A stretch of DNA of 64,000 bases, from the NCBI RefSeq assembly GCF_015832195.1, contig NC_052018.1, forward strand, positions 58,341,666 to 58,405,665, written 5' to 3'. A program made the translations under genes and the position numbers. The notes below the pieces were generated by a model. The model had not been told where the DNA came from and made no database searches. It worked only from the letters and a program-made list of their open reading frames with translations. How positions within the stretch are numbered: position 1 is the stretch's first letter; each line of letters begins with the position of its first letter. This document shows, one piece after another, positions 24,401 through 36,400 of the stretch. Origin of the DNA: Motacilla alba alba. Its lineage: Eukaryota > Chordata > Aves > Passeriformes > Motacillidae.

Positions 24401-27400
24401 CGTATTTTGCAAAATAATTTTTTGCTTGAGTCTCAATACACTAACATCACAGATGACTATTTCCTGTGTACAGGCATGACACCTTGAGAGATTCCAAAGC
24501 ACTGAGGTGTGCTCTGACAGGAAAGATTAGGCATGACACATGCAAATGCTGCAGTTAACACAGAACGAAGGAAAACATTGCTGCATTTAAGAAATAGCTG
24601 TAACTATGGTACCATCTGCAGTGGCAGACCAAGACGGACACTGAAATCAAAATAGCAGAACATGCTAAGCAGCAAAATTATCTTTCCAGCTTCAGACATT
24701 GGTACAACTACTTACTTCCTCCCCACTGTGATCTGGATTATTTCTGACTTTGTATCATAATTTCAGCTGAAAAGATGAAGCTCTTTCACAAATTAAAGTG
24801 ACATGCTTTTTAACTACAGCGTTAGCATGAACATGGGCATACACGTGATCTTGCATTTCCTTTTTGTGGTTCTAAAGCTGATGACAGCTTTCCGGAAATA
24901 AGCAGCAGATGAACGAAGGGTTGCACTAGGTTACATCCTGAAACACTCAGCATGCTCAAAACTTCTTTACTTGCCTCCTTCTTTTACCACAAATATACAA
25001 CTGAATCATAACTTAGATGTATCTACCCTTGCTCATTCAAATGCAACTAACTCATAACAAGTTCTGTGCTGGTAACTGTGAAGCAATTTTCCTGCTTTGG
25101 GGGAGTTTTTGAAGCCTTTACAGGTACTTTACATAAGGTAACTATTTCAAGTTAGCCCCAGCATATCTGGACTGCAATCTCTATGGAACCACAGAAATGA
25201 CATCAGGATAATCTGAAAAGCTGGGAAAGGAAGACTCCACTACCTGGAGTGCAAATCAGAGGCCAAAAGCACACTAATAGCATGATGCACCTGAAAAATA
25301 TAAACATTACTGCTCAGCTTGATTTTGCAGGCAAGCAAGTCACCCTCAGACTAAAAGAAATAAATGCAGACACTGAGGCCTGAAGTAGGAGAAGGTATCA
25401 GCAGAACTGAAGGTACAATAGGGCAATGTTGAGTGGGGAGAGGACAACCTTTCTGAGCACAGGTTTTCCACCAAAGAAAAGTGCAACTGTACTATTTCTG
25501 TGTTTTTCCCCAGCCAGCCATGCCAAGTCCCACAGGTCACAGCGTGATCCTTTGGTTGATTTTTCGAGGCTGTTTAAATATGACCTCACAGACCTTACAA
25601 AGTTCAAGAGATCTAGAAGTACTAGCAGTAACTAAAGGAATATTTCAATGGATGTTTCCCCTGACTCAGAAAGAATTCATTTTTGAATATAGGTGTGTCT
25701 ACATGAATCTCTTCTAAAAGCTGCCACTTGGATTCAATTTTTCTCCCAACACTTTTGTAGCCTGCATACTGCTCCCATCAGTGCCCAGTGCTGTACTTGC
25801 CTGGTGGCACAGCTCTTCCCACTGCCTGTGCAGGAGCTCTATTCGCTCACTGAGGATTGAGATGTCGTCTGCACTGATATATACAGACAGGGTATCCTTC
25901 AGCAAGGAGAGGTGTGCAAGGTCATCTGTCCAGCCTTCAACAGCATTCTCTAACTCCTTAATAGAAAAACACAAGGAAAAAGGACACGTTTGCTAACAAA
26001 TAAAAATTTGAGTACGTTGATGAAACAGACAAGCAGTGTTACCCACTGATTTAAGCCACAACTGAGCAGACCCACCATGTCAAGCTGATTGTTTCAGCCC
26101 CATCTCAAAGAAAAAGAAAACATCAACATCAATATTTTCAGAGATGGTATTAACTTCCCAGTAGAGAATAAAACATCAACCTTGCAACAAGAAGTTGCAA
26201 ACTAAGATACTACTCAACTCTCTGAAGTTCAGAGGTATCTGGGATGCTCAAGTACTGGTTTGGATTTCTCTGTATCGAAAATATTTTCAAGTTTGTAATC
26301 CCCTTCCAAAATGCAAATAATATAGCCTAGAAGTGTTGTCTAAAATCCCCCAGAGTCACTTCACCTCAAACAGAAATCACTCAACCAGAAGTTTAGATAC
26401 CATGAGTTTAAATTGAGTTTAGAATTTCTGCCATAGAAACACACCAATATAAAGCCCTTCTACAGTATTTCTCAGACCCTATTCTTGTATCACTTTGATC
26501 AGACCTATATTTACTCTGAAGGACTTGCATTATGGTGAGATCACTCTGGTATTATGGTGTCCATATGTTACATAGACAGTTTCTTGTCATGGGGATAGCT
26601 GACTAGTTTGCATTCTCAGTAATATGAACCCAGTTAACAACAGACGAAGTTACTGCACAAAGGCAAACAAAGACGAGACAACAATCAACAGAGAAGTGCT
26701 TTACCTTGCAACGAATCTGCTCTGCATGCAACTCATCATGGTGGTCTGGCAATGGCTGAGAAAGCTTTTTCTTGAATGATCTTAGCTTCTCCAGGGAGTC
26801 TCCTATGCCCTTTTCACATTTTTCCCAGTCCTGAAAGTAGAATGTTTATAAGACTTCAGTTCTGATCTGTGTTATATCAGTTGATTTGCCTAAAAATAAC
26901 ATGCCCTGAAAAACTCCCTCTAAATAATACAAAAAGTCTCAGAATTTGAGTGATGTGTAGAAATGTGTAGAATTTTTTGTGTGTAGGTCTCTGTTAGAAG
27001 AAATACACAAGGTCTTCTGTTATTAAAATTTTGTCTAGATCCAACTCCGTCCTTTCAGCAGTCTCTCCCTGACAAAATTAATTTTCCAATTCCTTTCTTA
27101 AATGCCTGTATTAAACACACCATTACTCTTTTACAAGAGCTTCATTCAGGTGCATTCATCTCTGTGGAAAAAAAAAAAAGAAAGGGCCTGGGAAAACCAC
27201 AAATTCAGTGCAGACTGAAGTACCTTCTTTAAATCAGCATCTTCAGTATCTTCTTTAAATTAGGATTCTAGCAGCTGCAGTCTGCTTTAGTGTTTGTATA
27301 CTTTCCAAAATTTTTAATGTGTTCAATGCAAACAAACCCTATAAAGTAGCAGTATGGTTTTACCTGCCTCACCTGCTTGTTAAAGCCTTATATTAAGACA

Positions 27401-30400
27401 AAAAGATCCCTAATAAGCCCCCAAAGAACACCAGTTGTGTGAGACCAAAAAACACAGAACCTGTATTGAAACTTGCATTGTATTGAAACCAAGTCTTCTG
27501 TTTCAAGAATTTCTCCTTCTACCACTGCCTTTGTATTTCTCTCCTTCCTTTTTTTTTTCCCAGCCTATGCCAGTATTTCATGATGATCTTGATGAAGAAT
27601 TAGCCATATCAAATAATATGACCTTGTGTGAAAACAGCATGTGATGTTCTTAACAATCTTCCCCTGCTCCAGCATGGGGTCCCTCCCATGGGAGAGAATC
27701 CTCCATGAAGCTTTCCATAAGCTCTTCCTATGGGCTGCAGTTCTTCACAAACTACTCTGGAGAGAGTCCCTTCCATGGATTCCTTCCAAACCCTCAGGAA
27801 CAGGCTCCAACAAGGGTCAGGTATGGAGTCAGAGGTCCTGCCAGCAAAATGGCCTGAGTGTGGGCTTTCCATGGGGTCACAGATTCCTTCAGGCATCCAC
27901 CTTCTCTGGTGTGGGTCCTCCGTGGGCTGTGGGTAGATCTTGGCTTCCCAATGGACTTCCTTGGGCTGCAGGTGGATTTCTGCTCCATCGTAGAGCTCCA
28001 TGTCTCTACCATGAGCTGCACGGCAATCTCTGCTCTGGCACCTGGAGCACCTCCTCCCCTCCCTTCACTGACCTATGTGTCTGCAAAGTTGCTGCTGTCA
28101 CATTGTCTCACTCCTCTCTCTGGATGCAACTGCTCTTGCACAGTAATTTTTTTTTTTTCCATATTCTTAACTTATCCCAGAGGCACTACTACCATCACTG
28201 TTGGGCTCAGTCTTGGCCAGAAGTGGGTCCATCTTGGACTCAGCTGGCACTGGCTCCATCAGACACTGGGAAAGTTTCTGGCAGCTCACATAAGTCAGCA
28301 GCTTCCATCTAGAAAAACTTTGCCACTCAAACCCAATACAAATATGTGCAGAAAATTGAACAAAATTTGTGCAAAATAAAATAAATTTTTGCACTATTTT
28401 GAAAATAGGAGAGGTATGGATATACTTTATTGGCAGTATTCTGGAAATATCAATTACAATGTATCAACTGACATGCAAGCCTGTTATGAAGTATTAATAC
28501 TCCCAGTTTCAGAGGTGGTGAAGGGAAATTGTTAGTTCATGTACTGTAAATGCAGTTCCTGTATTTGTGCTTGTCCATTGAGAGAGCTTTCCTCCACCAG
28601 GGTTCACAGTGAGAAACCATAAATTTGCTGAAGAAATACAGAAGGGATTGCACACTTACTTTCAGCAGCAAAGCCAGCTGTTTCTTTTGTTGTTCCAGCT
28701 GAGTGCTAACTATCTTCCAGCGCTCCTGGATTTCAGTAAGCTCTGCCTGGAGAACTGCCTCAGCTCCACTGTCAGCAGAGAGCAGCAGTTGCTTCCCAGC
28801 CTCCACAGTGAGGATGTAACTCCCTTGCTGCCTTAGGAGAACTTTCTCTTTGAGCTGCAAATATCAATAGTTTTCTGTCAGCTTTGTCCTTTTAATTACA
28901 ATTAGCATTTAATTATAACTCAGTAATTTACTCTCAAGCCCATATTTTAGTTGGTTGCATATCCTGTCTTACGTATGAGCTATGGCCCAAACACTTTATC
29001 CTAACATTTTTACAATCATTTACAGCAGCAAACCTTTAGAAAATTTCTCCAAGGAGATGAAGACATGAAAGACTTCTTTGTCCCCATTAATGTCAGTATC
29101 TCAGCTGCTCTTAAAGAGAAAGATTTCCTCTAGATCCTCTTATGCTTATGAGAGTTATTACTATTATATCCATCTTCCAGCTAAAAAGCTTGAAGACACC
29201 AAGCTGCTTACTAGACACTGTTAACCTCTTGTGAAGATGGAGACTCAAGGGATCCTTGTTATCTAGTATACATTCCACAAGCAGGTCATCACTGTATTTT
29301 CAAGACCGTTTCAGTGTGACACTGGGTGAAAGCAAAAACAGAAGCAAACGCGGCTCAAGAACAAGGACTCAGCAAGTTCTCTCTTTCATGTTCTTTATGA
29401 ACACCACCTTTACTTCCATCACTCTTCTGACATCATGCCAGTTCCAGAAAAGAACTGGCAGAGCAGACAGGCTGAATCTAAGACATTTTAAATGCTGAAG
29501 ACTGTAAAGAAGGCAGGGATTTTTTCATTTTTCTTCAACCACACTGCACATACCTGCACTTCATCCAGCAGCACTCGTGCTTGCTGCAGTGGGATAGGAG
29601 CACTGCCCAGCTCTGTCACCGGCTGACAGGACATCTCCAGCAGCCACTTGCGCAGCTTCTCCGCCATCTCCCTGTAGCGCTGCCACTGGTGAATCCGGCT
29701 GTCAATGATCCCCCTCATCTGCTGTGCTCGGCGAATTACTCCTTGCCACTGATTACTCAGAAGAGTCAGATTCAGATTAAACTCATCCCTATTACAAATA
29801 GATAAATAATAAAAAAGACACAGTAACCTTCATACTTGGATATGTTTGCTTAATGAAATACATTGGAGTGAAAAGGAAGGTGTCTGTCAGCCAATTACAA
29901 GACACTAAGAGAAAAGCACTGAAGTCTTCTGAAGGCTGACTGAGGATAAGAACTTCACACTTCATGTACTGGGAGAGTTAAAGGGATCCAACTATTGACA
30001 CCTTAAAAATCCCAAACCCTTAACGCACAAAACTCTTCTACCTTCTTCCCAGAAATACACAAAGAAAACCCATAAGTTTTGCCAGCTTGGATTAGTCAAA
30101 TTCATAGTAAATCATGGAGATTTCACAATTTACCCCCAGATTTACTACTGAGTTCAAAGCAGGCACAAGATACACACAGTATTAATAAAATTCTCACATT
30201 CCAAAAACCACTTCATCTTTGTACCATGATAACCTTAGCAAAGTCAATGCATATGCACAAGTGTGAAGCCACTGGTGTTCCACTGATATTCATTCATTTG
30301 ATCACAAGTGTTTAAAATTAAATCCTAGGCAACAATGAATTACTGTTCCATCACATTAAGGCTGCAGGTGTTCTTAAATGGCAGTTGGGAATCCTCCTGG

Positions 30401-33400
30401 TGGAGGCCAATCCCCAGGTGGCATAAATCAAATGCAGTGTCACTGCAGGCGCCTTTGGTGAAAGTGACATGTAGTGACATTCTATACATCAGAATAGATA
30501 TATACGTAAGACGCTTGATATTCCAAGGCAAATCTTTGTCAGAGAAGCAGCCTTAGAAGGTTGCTGTATTCCCAAATGCGTTCACATGCCCCATAGCATT
30601 CTGAAGAACAATGTCTTAAGATCTGGCTAATTAACAGCTTAACCACAGCAACAGTAACTTCCACTTCAGAAGAGCATGATTTGAACACTGCCATCTGCTA
30701 CCTTCTCTGTTTGGAAGTCTCTCACTAGTCTAACTTCACATAACCAGCAGCAGCAACAATACAGCAATGTCTACCTGTCATCCACCTGTCCTTGTTCTAG
30801 GAGGTGCTGCCCGTCAGAGATAATTGAATGCAAAATCTGCTGGCGGCTGAACATCTCTGCCTGGAATAGCTGTTGTACAGGAGACAAGGAGGTTAAAACA
30901 AGATCTTACTTTTTAAATCTGTCTGTATGCACTGATAAAAATGAATTTTCATGTATTTAATCACATTTCAGATAAATTCAATGGGGGATTTTTCACCTTA
31001 ATAGAAACCTTAATAGAAACCTTAATAGAAACATATTGAAAACTCTCATTTTAGATTTACTTGCTGCTTCTAGTAATCATTATTAGTTCCTCAAGACCAA
31101 TATTATAAGCTAAATTATATCAATAGGAGATAGTTTTTATGTTTCTGAGTACAGTTGTGTGATTGACATTGTAATCTACAACAAAATCCAGACAAGATAT
31201 TTTTTTGTTTGGACAGAAAGGGCACTTTTTTTTTCTGACATGTTTAAGAATTTTATAATCTTTTGCTTTTTTATACAGACCATGTGAGATAGTGTTATAT
31301 AAACTTTTAATACACTTTTACATTGCCAATAGAGCCTTAAAAGAAACAGACAGGTGTATATATAGGAGTTAGAAATCAATTTTCCAATTCTTCCAAGTTT
31401 TCACATGTATTTTCCAATTTTCCTCACAAACAATAACAGTGTAATAAACTTTCAAAATACTTTTAAAACCCTCTTATTACTTAAATAATACTCAAGATAA
31501 AAAAATTCCTAATTAATACTTAAGCAAACATAACTCAAGTGTATGTACTACCTAAATTTTTTTTCAAAAACATCTTTCCTTTTAGTAATGGAACATACAT
31601 GGAACTCTCTGTAAGATTCTTCAGGAATATTTTTATGATAATGAAGGTACATGCAGGCATCACTAGACTGACTCTATGTTCAAAAGGTTTACAGAGAGTT
31701 TCCAAGAAAAATTATACTGGCATGAAGCTTGAAGTTTTTTTCTCTTTAGTTAGTGATGGTATTTGCAGTTGATAGAAGTTCACCCTTGCCTGAACTAAGA
31801 GCCACTGTTCTCCACTTCTCTTATACAGCATCCCACCAGCTCAAATTGTGATTGTACCAATCCCTGCATCTGCACCTGCCAGCAGAACACCCACTGGCAC
31901 GTGCACATTTAAATCCCTCAAGCACATTACGTGTAGTTTAGGTCTTCTAGATGATGCAGTAATTTTTCAAAATGAGATTGTGCCTCTCTGAATTACTGAG
32001 TTAACTCTGAGGTGCTACTCAGGTCATAAATTTTCTCATAGAAAGAAATAGTGTTGTCTGATTTCTTTACAGAAATATTTGAGACTGTTTTTTGAATGCC
32101 TTGGCACTTATCATTGACTGAGCCTGAATCAGAGGGAAACTGAATGCTATTATTATCTCATGAATGAAGCCACAGTAGTGTGGCACTAAGAATTTCAGAA
32201 AGCTAAGCAAAAAGGCAAGAATTTTACTTTCTGTCACATCTATTTTTGTCAAGTTAGGGGACACGAAGCACAGGAGGTAACAGCATTTACCACCATTGTT
32301 GACAGATCAAGACTAAACAGAACACAACTGCTGCAATTGGTTAAACAAGTCCCCCACCTAAAAACCCCAACCTTTCCCATCCTCCCCTCTCTCCACACCC
32401 CCAAAAATCTAAACAAAACAAAACTAAACTAAAAACCAGCAAAACCAATTCCTTCAAAAAGGAAAATTTTAATAAATTTTTAGGAGGACTGGTGAAATAA
32501 AAACTTATCAAGCATGAGAACTCTGCTTAGAGCGGAGGTACTCAAGCTCTACACAAAAGTAGAGATATTTCAGTCACCATCCACTTCCTTTCCATATTTA
32601 CACTCTGTACATAAGAGGGATATTCCATTACCTGGGACCACTTGTCACCCAAATTTATTCTCATGTGTAGATCACCACGAATCACAGAAACAGGAGTTCA
32701 AATGAGGAGGAAAGGAAGGCAAGTGTTAAAATGCACAACACCAGTATTCTGGGGGAAAATTTGGTAACTGAGTTGGCAAGGAACTTCCTTCCTCTTCCCC
32801 TGCCAGCACTCTCTCAGGTGCTTGTCTCAGTGCACTCCCAGCGCATGGGAGTCCCAAGCACTGTCCCATGTACTGGAGAACCGTGCAAGAGTGATTATGA
32901 GATTGTCCCGGCAGACTGATGCAGACGTCAGTGCTAGCACATGATGTCTGAAAAAGCCATCACCTCCACCTTGTGAACTCCACCAGGAAGATATTTATAA
33001 ATAAGGCCACTGAGGTAGTTGGGATCTTCTTTGGGTAAAAACCAGCAAAAGTTATGAGTCACTGGAAAGGCAATAATAGAGCTGGAAGCATTTCAATATC
33101 TATTCTAGGACAGATATTCTTTTTAGGTGGAAACAGAGTATTTTCTCATTATTTTCAAAAATATGAAGCAAAACAATGTGAAAATGCATCTCAAGAAGTT
33201 GATATTTGACCCTTTCTGCCACAAGTAGTGAAAAGAAAATTCTTAGTGACTGTCAGGAAGCACTGAAAAGGACATTTTGTAATGAATACATATTGTTTAT
33301 AAAATTGCCAAAAATAAGGTTTAAAAAAAATAAAAGCAGGTTAGTTTCTTAAGGATAAACTGCAGCACTTATAAAAACAGATATTAATCATCTTAATTCT

Positions 33401-36400
33401 GAGATGACTTTACAGTTGCAAAAAAAGGGCTTAAGTAGAGTGCCCAAGTAATGTTCATCTGCGCAGACCAAAGTTTCAGGAAAGAATTAAGCTGAGATCT
33501 CCAGACAAATGAATGCAGAAGATTGCTCGAACTCCCTTCGGATAATTATAGCAATGACTGGACACAACAAAAGCAGGAAATCATCCAATTAGAAATGATT
33601 TCTGGACATTCAAATCTCAAAGACCTGAGATGCTTCAACTTACAGAGACTGTCCAGTTAATACTGGCAGCAATGAAAGGAAATGAAATGGATGACATTTG
33701 TGAAAGCAAAGGCAGTTAGATGCTAAGGCAAACGTATGCTAAAAATGTTTGTGAATTACTTTTTTCTATCAGACACTCATTCAAACTCTATGCTATGAGA
33801 TATAAGGCAGGAGAGGGGGAAGAACTTAACTCTTCCTGTAATCCAGCCTGAGTCTAGGGGAAGGTCAGCTGAAAAAGTTGTGGGAACTGAAACTACTGGG
33901 GCCACATGGGAGCTCTGGTATGAAAATTGACTTCTTTTACTTGATCTTTAACAGGAATCTTGGCAGTAACAATATGGGTGGAGAAAAAATGTGCACCACT
34001 TGACTTCACAGAAGAATCATAAACTCTGAATCTAGTACTAGTAAAAACTCTGAATCAGTTTTTCCCTGCAGCAAAAGCTGTGATACCTCCTGATTTGTTA
34101 CAAACAAATGACTCTAGCATGCAGCAAATCAGTCTGTTCTTCAAGGAAATGTTATCAAATGGAGACCCCATGGTGAATTGTATAACTGAGTACTTGACCG
34201 AAAAGTCTTCCTTTAACGTGCTTTTAAAATGCTATATGCATTGATAACTTAGTAAATAATAAAAAAAAAATCAGAATAGAGATTTTCTCCAGTTATGAGT
34301 GAAAGCAAAGAACCAAACAACATGAGAATTGTTAGGTTTTTAAAGCAGCTTTGGTTTCCTTGGTACAAATGAATCTAAAGTAGACTAAACGCAGGGAACA
34401 CGCACTCATAGGCACAATGACGCATTACACAGACACTCAAGTCCTCCTCCACCCTGGCTATTATTGACATATTTGCATGCTTCTGTTTTAAAGTTTTCCT
34501 CATACGGTGCACACAAAAACAATTCAAGGCATGCTATTGTATCATTAAAAAAAGAATGTGCATTCCTCCCATGTATAAATAGCATGTGTATTAGCGATGC
34601 ATAAATAGACATGATTACTTGCCTCGTGTTCCCTCTGCTGCTCCAAAAGCCTTTGGTAGTTTCCTGAAACCTCTACTGCTAACTTCTGCTCAGTCTGAAC
34701 TAATAAATCCATCCAAGTCCCACACTTCTCCAAGAAGGTCTGCTGCTGCAGCAAGAAAGACTGCAACTTACTGAAAGAAAGAAAGAGAGATGGATTCAGG
34801 TAATTCCAAATCAGGGTAACACCTTCCCCACTTAGCTGCCTCATTTAATTTATTTTGTCAACACTTAGAAAAGTAGCAGTCCCACTCATTTAAATCCTGG
34901 TAATTTGTGGCAAAATGAGCATCTCAGCTCAATGGCTTTGCTCTTTATTTATAAGTACACCAAAAAAAAGGAATTTTCGTCAATAAAATACCTGAAACAT
35001 TTCTATATTCTGCAAAAGGTATACTATCTAATTTGTAGAAAACTGTAGAACAATCTTTATTTATCCTCACCTGAATCTCTCTGTAGTCTGAGATGAGATC
35101 AGAGACCAATGTCTGTTCAGGTTCTGCATCCTTTTGATTTCCTTGTCATTCAGAGGAAGCCTGTAACCCAGCTCATTGAGACGATCCAAATCAGGGGCCA
35201 TGCTGCTGAACTTCAGCATTTGACTCTGCAACAAACAATAAAAATGATAACTGGGAACTTCAGGAATTACACTATTATGACTTAGAGATGATGAACTAGC
35301 ACTCAGTTAAGATTTCAAATGGCCTTGGTTGCCACCAAGTGGTAAGCAATCTCCATGCCAGGGAAAAAATTGTATTTCCCGTATTCATCTTCTGGTCCCA
35401 GACCAGGAGAATACCTGTGCTCATGTTTAAAAGTGTGCAGAGAAGCATACTCAAATTGCATGGAAGTGTTTTGCTGAATTGATGATTTACAGCTCAGAGA
35501 TGAAGAAGCAAGCTGGTGCTCAAAGCCATACAGTTATCTGTCAAAATAAGTGACTTTTTCCTTGTTTCTTAGCTTGAATTGTAAGGTGGTAAATTCGCAC
35601 TGAAATTATTCAACCTTTTATTTTTAGGTTTTTGCTTTGCAGTACAGAAACACTCAATTCACTCCACAAGGAAAATGCTCTGCTTTTTGGCATGTACAAA
35701 GTGGAATTCTGTCTTTAGCTAATCTTGATAGAAAAATAATGGAAGATTACAATGACAAAAACAGCCTAGATGGCAAAGTTTAGCAACTTCCTGTCATGGC
35801 CTCTGAAAAAAGGAGAGGAGACAAAGAAGATTCACAAAAAGGAAAGCGTGCAAGACCTTAAATGGAGATCACACAGTCTACCCTATGACTGTTCCTTCAA
35901 CATATCAAGTTACCCAAATGTATAAAGTACTTCATATCTAAAGAAGATACCAATGAGACAGGAATTCAATACATTTAAAAAAAGTTGAGAGAAAACAAGA
36001 TGAAGGAAAAATTCAAAACCTGCTAGTTTCCATGCCCATTTTGATATGTTATTAATTTTCTTCTGAACAGTTTGACTGCCCTTCTCATCTTTACTCAGGG
36101 ACAATGTGACAATCATTCCTTGACTGCTGTCAAACTTCAATTTCTCAGTCTTACACTTTTCATGAGTGATAGTCCTTTACCACCTACAGAATGCATATTT
36201 GATATCTGTGGATACCCTGCACTACAAATAACCAGGCCAACAGAAGAAAAACTTCAGCACTTCCTTTGTTTATTAGTCACCTTGAGCTGCTCCATTCTAC
36301 TCTGTATTGCTGAGACATCAGATGAGTGACTGGGATCCTGCTCTTTCAGTGTTTCTTCTGCTTCTGTTATCCAAGTCTCAAGGACTTCCAGGTTCTTGGC

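Larger units (their letters stand above)
26831..28659 (-). other. SYNE1: SYNE1 intron, 1.8 kb, with ERV-like repeat
   Basis: Contains a short imperfect tandem duplication (27217-27265), a T-run and a GC-richer interspersed repeat (27650-28341). No exon recognised. Confidence 0.7.

Noticed and set aside
25790..25800. GT four bases into the intron as the true donor of exon 25801-25956
   Set aside because: It would add four bases and shift the frame into VSLRRQQ; homology ends exactly at the GC donor.
27641..28312. 223-codon plus-strand open frame as a gene
   Set aside because: It lies wholly within a recognised avian repeat, follows its composition, and has no domain or promoter context.
34613..34622. 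GT four bases into the intron as the true donor of exon 34623-34770
   Set aside because: It would break the frame into LFQAEMF; the GC site is the only compatible end.
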